A stretch of DNA of 64,000 nucleotides from Henckelia pumila. Lineage: Eukaryota; Streptophyta; Magnoliopsida; Lamiales; Gesneriaceae. The stretch covers positions 146,644,861 to 146,708,860 of the forward strand of contig NC_133122.1 in the NCBI RefSeq assembly GCF_033568475.1. The letters run 5' to 3'. A program made the position numbers and the translations under genes. This document shows, piece after piece, positions 11,244-21,736 of the stretch. The notes beneath the pieces are model-generated. The model worked only from the letters and a program-made list of their open reading frames with translations, was not told the DNA's origin and made no database searches. The first letter of the stretch is position 1. Each line of letters starts with the position of its first letter.

Positions 11244-11356
11244 ATCCGTTGCAAAATATTCGTTAGAAACTATCCGTTGCAAACTAGCCGTTAGAATCTA
11301 GTCGTTGCAAAATAGCCGTTGGAAACTAGTCGTTGCAAGATATCCTTTATATATAG
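11244..11356 (+). promoter_or_regulatory. CCGTTG/CCGTTA repeat array and TATA before the transposase gene
   Basis: Seven CGTTG or CGTTA cores spaced about 13-16 bp occur from 11244 to 11340. At least four are full CNGTTR matches (CCGTTG, CCGTTG, CCGTTA, CCGTTG). A TATA-like TTATATATAG follows at about 11347-11356, about 80 bp before the ATG at 11435. Binding by the element's own Myb-like protein is inference. Confidence 0.5.
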
Positions 11357-11434
11357 ACACATTGTGCTAAGATATTTGCATTTCACTAAAATACCTTTCA
11401 CAAACATATATACAACAACATATTTCCTCCGAAC

Positions 11435-12001
11435 ATGTCTCATTCCACGGACAACTCTAGCTCAAGTTCCAGCTCGACAAGCGAAGAAGAAGTACATGTT
11501 CAAATTGATGAGCAAGATGATGATCCGGTAGAAGAACTGATGTTAATGGTACTTCAACAACACCAACAAGTTATGGAAGCATATCAGAGGAGAGAAACAC
11601 GCAGAAGAAGGAGGTTCATCCAAAGAAATCGTGAAGTCGGTCATGAGAGGTTCGTCAATGATTATTTCTCTACAAACCCGGTGTATCATGACGGAATATT
11701 TCGAAGACCTTTTCGAATGCGAAGAGAGTTATTCCTTCGCATAGTGACTGCCTTAGAGAATCATTCGACGTTTTTTCAACAAAGGGAAGATGCTGTGCGA
11801 AGAAAAGGGTTGTCACCACTACAAAAAATGCACCGCTGCAATGAAGGGGATGAACTTGCACAACCTATCCAAGGCTCCAACCGAGGCTTTCAGGATTATC
11901 TTCGGACAAATTCAGAGCTACGTGACACTCAAGTTCATCACCAACTTCGCGCGGACTTAGTGGAGCATATCTGGGGGAATTACAACAACATGAATCCGTG
12001 A
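11435..12001 (+). pseudogene. PIF/Harbinger transposase with catalytic core deleted
   Basis: The open frame of 188 residues starts with a Ser/Asp/Glu-rich tail. It continues with the typical N-terminal region of ALP1-like/Harbinger transposases (RFVNDYFSTNPVY ... FRRPFRMRRELFLRIVTALE, about residues 72-107, then GLSPLQKM). It then jumps to the extreme C-terminal region (ELRDTQVHHQLRADLVEHIW). The DDE segments that should lie between are absent, so the protein is about half the usual length and cannot be catalytic. The junction near 11830-11900 is in frame, which suggests one internal deletion. Confidence 0.8.
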
Positions 12002-12367
12002 ATTAATATTGTATTTGTTATTTTTAATTTCTTTGTATTGTGATTTTTTTAAATTTATTGTTGCATTTGAATTTAATAATTTCGTTGTATTGAATAAATA
12101 TATTAAAATGATTTTTTTATTTTTAAAATTAATTAAATTAAAACTTAAAAAATAATATTATAATTTTAAATATATTATAAAATGTAAAGAAAATGAATTT
12201 ATTTAGTATAAAATAATTTTATAATGTTGAGTGGAATGTGAGACCCATAAATAATGAATGTTAATGTTAATAGGATTGTGGGTGGAAAGAAGGATGTGTT
12301 ATTAACAGTGGGGCCCATGACTTTTGATGATGTGAAGGGTGTTATTGGTGTTATTAATGGATAGGGT

Positions 12368-13216
12368 TAGGGATGGCAATGGGGCGGTTCGGGGACGGGG
12401 ATGTCTTCCCCATCCCCATCCTCGAATTCAAATCTGATCCTCATACCCGCCCCAATCCTCATTAATTTTTATCGGGGATTCTCCATACCCATCCCCGCGG
12501 GGATCAAATCTCTATCCCCATACCCATACCCAAAAATATATATATATTTATCTATATTATAAATAAATTTTATTTATTTATATATATGTATATATATGAA
12601 TTAGTAAATTTTATTATATAGAAATATAAAAATTATTATTCAATTTTATAATAAAATACCTAAAATATTTTGGGTCAAATTTTTTATTATAAAACTAACT
12701 TTTAAAATTAATAAAAATATTTTAAATACAAAATATTTCTATAAATAAAAATTAATATTTTAAAGAAAAATACTATTTATCAAAAATTTATTAAGATTAT
12801 ATATTGTTTTTAAATTTATCAAAATAAATAATATATATTTAGACTAATATAAATACTTTATATGTGTATGTAACATAAATGAGATTCAAATAATATTTTT
12901 ATGTTATAAAAAACTAAGCTATCATAAAAGAATGTATTATATATAATGTATAAAAAAATATATTAACGAAATAATAATAATACTTTAATTTTAATTTTTT
13001 AATAATATTTTAAATTAATAAAATTTTATAATTAAAATATTATTATTATTATTATTATTATTATCTAGGCGGGTTTGGGGATGGGGATAGCATCCCCATA
13101 CCCGCCCCAATATATTTCGAAATCCGAACTCATACCCGAAAATACTCCCCCAAACCCGTTTCGTTTCGGATTTTTTCCGCGGATACTCGAACCCGCGGAG
13201 AAAATTGTCATCCCTA
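12368..13216. mobile_element. Non-autonomous hAT-type element inside the Harbinger
   Basis: The termini TAGGGATGGCAAT and ATTGTCATCCCTA form an inverted repeat. The flanks GATAGGGT (12360-12367) and GATTGGGT (13217-13224) are an 8-bp target duplication with one mismatch, the hAT signature. The ends are GC-rich (CCCCATCCCC-type runs on both sides, inverted) and the 500-bp middle is very AT-rich with an (ATT)n run at 13040-13063. It encodes nothing. Confidence 0.75.
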
Positions 13217-13238
13217 GATTGGGTTGTGGATGCTCTAA

Positions 13239-13358
13239 GGCTCCGTTTGGTTTCAAAAGCCAGGCCAAAAAAGCACTTTTTTAAATGCTTTTCAAAAGCA
13301 AAAAATTATAGCTTAAAAAAATACTTTTTTTAAAAAATGTCTACCAAATCCAAACGGC
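13239..13358. mobile_element. Tourist-like MITE, 120 bp
   Basis: The left end GGCTCCGTTTGGTTT and the right end, reverse complement GCCGTTTGGATTTGG, are Tourist/PIF-type termini. TAA flanks it at 13236-13238 and 13359-13361. The left TAA is also the right target copy of the Harbinger element ending at 13235. Confidence 0.75.
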
Positions 13359-13629
13359 TAAGTGTTTATTCTTATTTCCTAAACTTAAACTCACGATTTC
13401 TCCCATCTCTCAAATCTGAATCGCTCCAACCTTTGAACCCCTCGCTTGAGTCGCTCCTGCAGATCTTCGACTTCGACTCTTCAACCAAAGTCTTGACCCC
13501 TTGAACCCGTCGCCGTCGCTCCTGTCTGCTGCCCGAACGCCTTCTATTTTGGCTTCCCTAATCCCCTCTTCCTCTTGTCCATCGGAACACAATGAAGAGA
13601 AATTTCGAAGGTAGGTATTTTGGGTTTTT

Positions 13630-13725
13630 GTGAATTGTGAGATTTAATATGGGAGTGGGACGGCAGTGGTATGCTTTGTGAATTGTGAAATGTAATATGG
13701 GAGTGGGACGGCAGTGGTATGCTTT
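13630..13725. repeat. Tandem duplication, 48-bp unit
   Basis: Two copies starting GTGAATTGTGA at 13630 and 13678. They share ATGGGAGTGGGACGGCAGTG and differ at about two bases. Confidence 0.85.
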
Positions 13726-14147
13726 GTGCATTTTAACGTTGAGATATATTTGAAGTTAATTTTATCTGTTTTTTTATCAACAGATCTGTAATTGAGTTTG
13801 AGTGAAGATATATTGGCTTGTACATCTTCCAATGATTCAAAAAAGAATCTAAACAGGTATGATGCATGCGTTTCAAATTGTAAATCTAAATGAGAGCATG
13901 ATGTGAAAAACTAACAGTCTATTTGAGTCCTAGGACGGTTTCCATTTAAAATGGTAGATTTCTGTAGTCTTTTCATTCTTTTAAAGACTTCTTGCGGATC
14001 AGAATCTTTGTTTTATGATTATCTGTTTGTTGAAACTCCGATGAACTGCTTCTCTTCCGACCTTCCAAGAATATTCAGATGGAACAATTGTTTATTATGT
14101 TGAATTGGATCTGTATTTTCAAAACAGAGTGATTCAGATATAAACTG

Positions 14148-14405
14148 ACATATTTTATTGATTTTGAAAGAATGGCTAAGCCTAATAATTTGTTATGATT
14201 TATAGGGAAATATTTTGAAAATAAATGCATTGGCACTTCTGCAAAGTTTTAAAAATATTTAAACCTTTATTAAGTTACATATTTTATTGATTTTGAAAGA
14301 ATGGCTAAGTCTAATAATTTGTTATGTTTTATAGGGAAATATTTTGAAAATAAATGCATTGGCACTTCTGCAAAGTTTTAAAAATATTTAAACCTTTATT
14401 AATCT
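14148..14405. repeat. Tandem duplication, 129-bp unit
   Basis: The blocks starting ACATATTTTATTGATTTTGA at 14148 and 14277 are nearly identical, with two or three differences over the unit. This indicates a recent local duplication. Confidence 0.85.
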
Positions 14406-15529
14406 TTATATATATTTCTGTAAATTCGATTTTGTTTTTTTTATCTATATCTTAAAAATTTTAGATTAGATAGTCTATTATTTGTACATGTTTTTTTTTA
14501 ATTTCCATTTTATCTCTATCTAGAAAATTAAATTTTATCATATTTATTTGTATTTTTAATTATATTTTTTAGGTTGATAATGATCATTACATCTAAAATT
14601 TTGAATATCTCATACGTTGTGTGAATTTGTTTGACATTTAATCATCTCATGACCTGATTTTTGATTATTTGAATTTTGAAAGGTTTTGTTAGGAGCTGGT
14701 TAGATTATTTGGTTATAGATTATTTAGTTAGATTATTTAAATAATCCAATATCTCGACCATTAATTTAAACTTTATATCTTTGAAATTGTTATCACAATC
14801 TATGTTCAAACTCTTTTTTGTTATTTTAAACAGAAAAAGAAGAATATGTTTAAAAAAAACAGAAAAAGAATAATTTAATTCATAAATTCTTAAAAATATT
14901 AACAGGGTTGGTTTTTTATTACATCGTGTTATTAAATTATGAAACTTGAGTCAATGCATTATTGTGTACGTTATGGTTAACCATTCATTATGTTATTCTT
15001 TAGTTGTTTGTATGACGTACTTTCTTTATGTGATAAACTTAATGAACTAACTTCATAGTTGTGCACGTTGTAAAATATTTTTCATTTTGTGCCTTTATTT
15101 TTCTAACATTAAATTTTGTTTGATAGTCATATGAATATTTAGTTTGCTGTTGGATGTTCCGGATTACTCCCAACAATATTTATAATGAAATGCATAATAT
15201 ATTTTGATGACACAAATATTTATTATTTCATAAAAACCATTTGAGTGTGTGCGTGTGTATATAATATATATCGTTGTGTGTGCGTGTGTGTAGCTGTACA
15301 GGTTTGAGGCATCAGTTGGAACACAAGAACTTTGATTAGTATTTTTCGAAAATTCATATTTATATATTTGTGATTATCGAATTATTGCATGATATGAATT
15401 TATTATAATATTGTCTTGTTCAAAGACATAAAATCGTTAATTACACTTGTTAGACAGAAAATTTGATAAATCTAGATAGATGTAAATTGAAAATTTTGGA
15501 GATTTTCGATTTATGGTGATTAATAATTG

Positions 15530-15899
15530 ATGATCCGATCTGCGTGAATTCTAACGTGTCCGTCTATGATTGACACGTCAAATCTGCGCAACCTAACTAA
15601 CTTTGGACCTTCCGATCTTGAGTTCGACATTCCGAACTCATCTTTTGCATCCGAACTGCACCCTTTCCATCCGAATAGTTCGGATCCTCCGAACTCTCTT
15701 GGTTCAAATTCGAACTCGCTTGGTTCAAATTCGGTGCTTCCGAACTACTCGAGCCAATTTTGTCCTACAGACCATTTCCGGACACCATGGAGTCGTTTTT
15801 CAAATTGGTTTTATCATATTAAAATCCTTTAATCGTGTTTTATCATCTTGAATATGTTTAGCTGGTTAAACCCCATAAAACGGATTTCGAGTTATTACA
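15530..15899 (-). mobile_element. Truncated Tekay-family LTR (U3 part) upstream of MED11
   Basis: Read on the minus strand from 15899 it begins TGTAATAACTCG, like the LTR starts at 203 and 59453. It then shows the U3 dyads (TTCGGA.../...TCCGAA, 15600-15745) at the same distance from the LTR start as in the LTR at 203-1594. The R/U5 half is missing. The left limit is approximate. Confidence 0.65.
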
Positions 15900-16393
15900 G
15901 CATGTATTATATTTTAAATTTTTTTGTACAAGGCTTTTTCATATTGGGCCTACACTTTCACTGAATGGCCCTTTCACTTTCATTCTTTCATTTTCATCTT
16001 CATCCACTGACAGACGTTGGGCCAGCATTCTCACTTCTCAGTTCTCTTCACGAGTAAAAATCGATCGTTGTGAGAGGTAATTCTCTGTTTTCGTTTCTTT
16101 AAATATGTTTTTTCGATGTATTCAAGCTTCTATATTAACTTTCTTTTGAGTTTTTGATTTATCCATGGATTTAAACTTCTAAACTTTTGTTTTTTCGTGT
16201 GATTACTGATTTTTGAGAAAAAAAAAATCAGTTTCTTTTACGCCTCTTTGGAACCAGCAATTGGGTTTCGGCTGGCGTTTTCTGTTTCTGTCCTTTTTTT
16301 TCTTTATTTTTGGAATTGAGGCTGTTCTTGTGCTTTATGGCAGTAGGACCTTTTTCGAAGGGCAAAGGATTGCTGTTGTGTGTATTGGCCACC
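15900..16393 (+). promoter_or_regulatory. MED11 promoter and 5' leader with likely leader intron
   Basis: TGGGCC-type site II elements occur at about 15945 (ATTGGGCCTAC) and 16016 (GTTGGGCCAGC), typical of plant housekeeping promoters. A leader intron is suggested by a GTAATT donor at 16077 and a TATGGCAG acceptor at about 16342. The start codon context at 16394 is GCCACCATGG. Confidence 0.5.
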
Positions 16394-17043
16394 ATGGATC
16401 CACAAAGCCAGAGCACTTCATTGCAGCGACTCCAGAATGTCGAGAAGGTAATATTTCAAGATTTCCACGCTGTAAAACAGTGTGTCAAATCTACCATTAA
16501 TTAGTTTAGTGAATCATTTAACGTCTGGTATTTGAGAAAAAATGTTTTTCTTGATTCATTAGAGGATCGTAAGGGTTTTGGAGCTTGTTGGCGGGGTAAT
16601 GGAGGAAATGGGAAACCCAAGTGGCCCCAGAAAGGATCTTGTCAACAACAGTTGCAGTGAATTCATGCAATTAGTCAAGGTTTGAAGCTACTTCATTTTC
16701 AAACCATTATTGGTGCGGTTGTTAACATTATTGTCTGCCTAATATCAATTTCTGTGTGTTACGCAAGAAAGTCTTGCTTATCAATTTCGGAGCTTCAATT
16801 CTAACAGAAAAGTGAGGTAATGTTAATCCGTGTTATTGTTAACTCAATATTTATGATTTGAAATAGGACATTCAAGTGACGCTGCGTGAGGAGATCAAAA
16901 GCGCATGTGAGTATCGTCCATTTGAAAAGTGTGACTATGTTCCGAGAATATCTAATGAAATTTGTTGCAAGAAGCTAGAATATGTCATTGCTCAAGTAGA
17001 TGAGATGAAGCAAACAATTGAGGGATATGGTGATGCAGCTTGA
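16394..17043 (+). CDS. MED11: Mediator of RNA polymerase II transcription subunit 11
   Basis: Mediator head-module subunit that works in the nucleus, linking transcription factors to RNA polymerase II. I read three coding exons: 16394-16447, 16563-16679 and 16867-17043, with GT-AG introns of 115 and 187 bp, both in phase 0. The product is 115 residues, the usual size for plant MED11. It starts MDPQSQSTSLQRLQNVEK, continues IVRVLELVGGVMEEMGNPSG and CSEFMQLVKDIQ, and ends with REEIKSACEYRPFEKCDY and a Leu/Ile-rich helix (KLEYVIAQVDEMKQTI). The recall of Arabidopsis MED11 similarity is from memory of the family, not a search. No stop or frameshift was seen. An LTR fragment lies just upstream and a PIF/Harbinger element 334 bp downstream. 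Confidence 0.85.
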
Positions 17044-17377
17044 GACGTTTTACTTTGTTCGAATGTGTGCCCTCGCATTGCTGGATGCGCTCGGGCATTG
17101 AATTTTTGTTTTTCATTGTCTAGAGTTTTGCCATTAGTTATATCTAGTTTTGATGAGTTTGAGGATAGGGGAAATTTGGAATATGTTGGATGACGAAGCA
17201 TAAATATTGTGTAAGACATTGCCAGAAGAAATTTAGCTTTTATAGTGGGGAATGTTTTTCCACTCAGATCACGATTTTTGGATTCTCTGTGTTTGATTTG
17301 TTTTTTACTTCTGCTTTTCTACTCTACGAGTTTAAGAATGTTCAGGCCCTTTGTGATTTATTTTCTGTAGTCCCTAA
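17044..17377 (+). other. MED11 3' flank / likely 3' UTR
   Basis: Non-coding sequence between the MED11 stop and the PIF/Harbinger left end. It includes a short hairpin (GCCCTCGCATT...GGATGCGCTCGGGC, about 17070-17096) and a GATTTATTTTCTGTAGTCCC block that recurs at 24179 on the other side of the element. A poly(A) site was not identified. Confidence 0.45.
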
Positions 17378-18231
17378 GGCTGTGTTCGGTGTCTATGATA
17401 AGGCGGTGATTGATTCCTTAACCTATGTTTCGCTCGTAATTAAGGCGTTCCCTCCAATCTCGAAGCCCCGGGATTTTTTACTGTTACATGTGGAAAACAA
17501 ATCCATTCCTCACGCTGGTTTTAGGAATCCATTTTTCTACAGTGAACAAGATTGAAGGCCAACATTACCAAATTGCCCCTGAATATTTTAACATAAATTA
17601 TAATCCAGTTGTGTCGTCATTCTTATCGGATCTGGATCTGAAAAAGCTTTTGGCGATGAAGGAAGATAATGGAGTATACTGATAACGAGATCCGTGGACA
17701 AAGATCGTTGCCAACAGTGCAGGATTTAAAGTTTGTCGCTGCATAAGGTACGAACATTCCCTTTGAGATTAATGGTTCCAAACTATAATTTCGATTTTGG
17801 TATGAAATACGTACACAACAATCTGCAATAAATACATTTTTACCAGCTCCATCTAAAAGGTGTCGTCTGAAATCTACCCACTATTTACGTGAAAAAACTT
17901 CAATTTGTATTTCTACAAATTAATTACTTGAGTAATTACATTTAGGTTTTATGTTTTGGTTGTCGGTTTTGCAACACGTTAACACCTTTGTTCAGTGCAT
18001 TTATTGTGAAAAATAATTACGCATCTATTCACATAATGAATCGATGGTTGTATGCATCCTTCATAATAAAAAATACTCACCGATTAAAAGAAGACATATT
18101 CGGATATATGAGCATTGTACATGAAGAATTATTTTTGCAGCTGTTTTGATATGAAGTCAACTTTTTATTCCGAATTTGTTGAATTGGCTGCTCAACTAAT
18201 GATTTTTATCTTTTCTTAAGTACTTCAACCA

Positions 18232-19636
18232 ATGGACACAAGACGTAGAAACATTATCCTTATCATTCTGGTGCACCGTATGTTGTTGGGGAATTTGTTG
18301 ATGGTATGTGTTTTAGCACGACACTACAAGAATGTAATTGCCAAACGAAGACGTGTCACACATAGAAGGGAGGTGTCTTACAATATGGCACAAAGATTAA
18401 ATGCACAAATTAACCACTTACATAGGATCACTGATATTGGCGATGCTCAGTGTGTTTTGAATTTGCGAATGAATCGGAATGCATTCGCACGATTGTGTTA
18501 CTTGCTAAGTAATGTCGGAGGGTTGGTCGAATCTAGATATGTGAAGGTAGAGGAGAAGGTTGCTATGTTCCTATCTATTTTAGCACATCATAAAAAAAAC
18601 CAAGTAACAGGACATGATTACATGCGTAGTGGTCATACAGTGAGCAACCATTTCCACGAAGTGTTGTCCTCAATATTGAAACTACATCCTATACTTCTGG
18701 TGAAGTCAGTTCCTATCCGAGAAGACTCTTCAAATGAAACATGGAAATGGTTTAAGGTAAGAGATAATATTTCACTTTTTTGTGCAAGTACAACTTTTTA
18801 ATAATGTTTACTTTGAAACATAACTCACTTGCGTTGTCTTTGTTACTGTTTTCTGAAATTTTGAATACGTTTCAGGGTTGTCTTGGAGCATTGGATGGTA
18901 CATATGTTAGTGTGCATGTTCCAAAAAATGAGCAGCCCAAATTTAGAACAAAAAAGGGTACTATTGCCATAAATGTTTTGGGTGTTTGTGATCATAATAT
19001 GAATTTCATTTATGCGCTTTGTGGTTGGGAGGGATCAGCAGCTGATGCAAGGGTCCTACGTGATGCTGTAACAAGAAATGAAGGTTTCAAAGTTCCAAGA
19101 GGTAATATCTTTTGTTATAGTGTCTTACGATAAATGAGATTCGTGAACTTTTTAAGGTTCCCTTGAGTAATCTAATATCCATTCATTGTTATGTGACAGG
19201 ATGCTATTATCTCTGTGACAGTGGATATGCAAACGTAGAGGGGTTCTTGACACCATATAGGAGAGTGCGATATCACTTGGATGCTTGGGCCAATTCATCT
19301 ACTGGGCTAGAAAATTACAAGAAGTGTTTCAATGTAAAACACTGTCGTGCGCGTAATGTAATTGAAATGGCATTCGGGATGCTTAAAAAGAGATGGGCTG
19401 TTCTTCGATCACCTTCATTTTACCCCTTGAAAATACAGAATAGAATGATAATGACTTGTATTTTATTGCATAATTTCATCCGAAATCAAATGCCCGATGA
19501 TCCTGTTGAAGAACTGGAAGATGACTCCATTAGTCCAACGCATGGCATAAATGATGACTTTATAGAAACTTTGACATCTTCTCAAGCTTGGGACACGTGG
19601 AGAGACAATTTAGCAATGTGGATGTACCAAATGTAG
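18232..19636 (+). CDS. PIF/Harbinger DDE transposase (HARBI1/ALP1-like)
   Basis: Cuts and joins the element at TWA targets. Exons read as 18232-18756, 18876-19101 and 19200-19636, with GTAAGA...TTTCAG and GTAATA...GACAG introns. The exon sum is 1188 nt, giving 395 residues with no internal stop. The N-terminal helix-turn-helix region is about residues 60-150. The catalytic triad of the PIF/IS5 group is visible: D182 in GALDGTY, D257 in LCDSGY, and E306 in RNVIEMAFGMLKK. A further conserved D232 lies in GSAADARVL. The C-terminus (MTCILLHNFIRNQ, then an acidic tail) is typical. The start at 18232 is the first ATG of the frame. All key residues are present, so activity is possible. Confidence 0.85.
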
Positions 19637-19933
19637 ACTTAAATCGTATTATGGAGAGTTGTATTGCTTTATATTATTGACTAAGTCTTGGATTCCTTAT
19701 GTTTAGGATGCTGTTTATCTTCATGTATGTGCATGATTGTCTGTTGACTAATTATGTGTAATATATCCATGTTTTCAATGTTTTTGATATTTGACCAATT
19801 TTACTTGTATCAGATGTTACTGTCCATATATGTTCATTCTCATGATTAACATTTACACTTTAATTTCTTTTCTGTCAGCATTATTGACAGACAATTATTT
19901 GCAGGTTATCACACATTTCATCTGTCCAAAGAT

Positions 19934-20936
19934 ATGGATTCTGTTCCAAGCTCTTTCAATGGGAATGGACGAGGCACAAAAGCTGAGAAAACACGTCGTA
20001 CTTGGAGCGTCAGAGAGGAAGAAGCCCTTATCGAAGCTCTGAAAACATCAGTTCATCGAGGTTTTAAAAGCGAGAATGGTTTTCGTTGTGGCTACTTGTC
20101 TTTCTTGGAGACTGAGCTCGCCAAAGTGTTTCTAGGTTCAAACATACGGGCTAACCCACACATAGTCTCTAAAATTCACGTGTGGAAGAAAACACATGGC
20201 TCCTTGATGTCCATGTTAAGTCGCAGTGGTATAGGTTGGAATGAAACTGAGAAAATGATTGATGCTTCGAACGAGGCTTGGGAAGAAATTATTAAGTTAG
20301 AAACACTTTTAAAGCTTGGTAACAATATTCATGTATGATGAGTTATTATTTGGTGCATTTATTTTATAGGGGGATAGTAACGCACGTCTCATGCGAAATA
20401 AATCGTGGCCGTATTTCAATGACTGGTGCGAGATTTTTGGAAACGATAGGGCAGCAGGAAATTACGTGGAGCCATTCATTACTGCTGTACAAGAAATTCT
20501 GAGCAGGGAGAATGATGTAAACCCTGATGTCGAGTATGTGTCCACTGAGTTTCTCAATACTATGAAGGGTGCAGGTGAATCAGTCTCAGTTTCGCAAAGT
20601 CCTCTCTCCAATGCAACTAGTGGTAAGAACAATTCAAAGAAACGCAAGAAAAATGTTGAAAATGAAGATGGTATTGTGAATGCTATCAACAATTTAGCGG
20701 ACATTACTAAGTCCACTATGTCGGATCTCGTAAAGCAACTCGGGATTGACGAAAAGGTGGCTGCACTTTTGGACAAGGCATTTAACGCACTAGGAGACAT
20801 GAGAGAGTTCAACATGGATGAAAAAGTGTTGGTGGCAGAGTTGATGGTGGACAATCCAAGTAAGTTAGGCCTCTTTCTGCGTCTGCCTAAAGAGGGTAGG
20901 GTTAGCTTGATTCAAAGGTTGTTGCACAAAGATTGA
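19934..20936 (+). CDS. PIF/Harbinger Myb/SANT-like partner protein
   Basis: Myb/SANT-like DNA-binding protein of the L10-interacting-MYB type that accompanies PIF/Harbinger transposases. The Myb domain is RTWSVREEEALIEALKTSV ... SKIHVWKKTHG ... SGIGWNETEKMID (about residues 22-110). The second exon has ARLMRNKSWPYFNDWCEIFG, a nuclear-localisation-like NSKKRKK, and a Leu-rich C-terminal tail ending RLLHKD. The two open frames (19934-20338 and 20391-20936) need an intron. GT at 20296 with AG at 20377 joins them in frame, giving 306 residues. The more obvious AG at 20369 does not keep frame with either nearby GT, so the junction is uncertain and a one-base loss at the donor is possible. Confidence 0.75.
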
Positions 20937-21736
20937 AGATGGTGGTTGCGTCTTCAGTTTCATGATTAACATATTGAGAGTTTTTATTTTGTATTTTGGC
21001 CTACCCTATGTAATATATGCATGATATGGCAAAAAACCATGGTAATATTTGCATTTGTAGCTAATTATCTTTTTCAACTAGCACTGCCAATTGTTTTGGC
21101 TCGCAAGTTTATCAAGCTTGTTCGAGCTTGCCTATGGTAGTTGACCACTTGTTTGTAACAAGTGGAATTGAATTGTACTGGTGTATGTTTTGCTGAACAA
21201 GAATGTTTATATATTATGGGCTGTGAGTAAATAACTGTTATTTATGGCTTTCAATGCACTAGTGTATTATGTCATTGTTGATGTTTTAAACAAATAGTGA
21301 AAAGGCCTCGGGCAATACCATTTTTCACATGATTGTTACGCTTTTGAGTGTTTGTATGAGCATGAAAGAGTTGGTTTTATCTGTGGTTGCATATATATTT
21401 TTGGCTCAACATTAATTAGCATCTAATATCTCATAGACTACATAACAACATAATATTTGCTTAAAGAACCAACACATAATATACATCAACGTAATTTATT
21501 TACTAAAATATACAAAATGCTTGGTTGATCGACATTGAGATGAGTAGCAGCCTGTCTTGAACAGATATTTCACAAAATTAAAATACTGCTGCCCCATAGA
21601 GTAAGCACAGGCTGCTTACAAAAGTCACTTTACATATTGATTACCTACATTCATAATCAATCAAAACATGGGGCACAAAAGAGGAGTCGGATGTACCAAA
21701 AATTACCTACGTTGATGTTCATTCCATAGTTGCTCC
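20937..21736. other. Convergent intergenic spacer inside the PIF element
   Basis: Between the plus-strand Myb-like gene and the minus-strand SIM-motif gene. No ORF of note. It presumably holds the 3' ends of both transcripts. A TTTATTTACT/AATAATA-rich patch near 21480-21500 could hold minus-strand poly(A) signals. Confidence 0.4.

Larger units (their letters stand above)
8891..13235 (+). mobile_element. PIF/Harbinger element, transposase core deleted
   Basis: The left terminus GAGTACCCACAATGG and the right terminus, reverse complement GAGCATCCACAACCC, form the terminal inverted repeat. TAA flanks both ends (8888-8890 and 13236-13238). Inside, in the same direction, lie a Myb-like gene (9432-10698) and a transposase remnant (11435-12001), the usual two-gene layout of plant PIF/Harbinger. 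An 849-bp hAT-type element is inserted at 12368. The element cannot supply its own transposase. Confidence 0.85.
13359..15529. other. Non-coding DNA; a possible decayed gene start near 13600
   Basis: A GC-richer pyrimidine-rich stretch (13390-13590), then ATGAAGAGAAATTTCGAAG before a GTAGGT donor-like site at 13611, looks like a 5' exon. The next acceptor-like site (CAACAG, about 13787) runs straight into a stop, so no coding gene is supported. The remainder is AT-rich, with the two tandem duplications listed separately and a (TG)n-like patch near 15248-15290. Confidence 0.4.

Noticed and set aside
13410..13592. 60-codon minus ORF and a possible gene start at 13593 on the plus strand
   Set aside because: The plus-strand exon candidate runs into a stop right after the next acceptor-like site; no homology recognised. 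Kept only as a note.
17190..17682. ORFs of 121 and 64 codons across the left end of the PIF element
   Set aside because: The longer one crosses the transposon boundary and neither has a recognisable motif; chance frames in UTR and leader.
20462..20854. 130-codon minus ORF opposite the Myb-like gene
   Set aside because: Antisense shadow of the plus-strand Myb-like exon.
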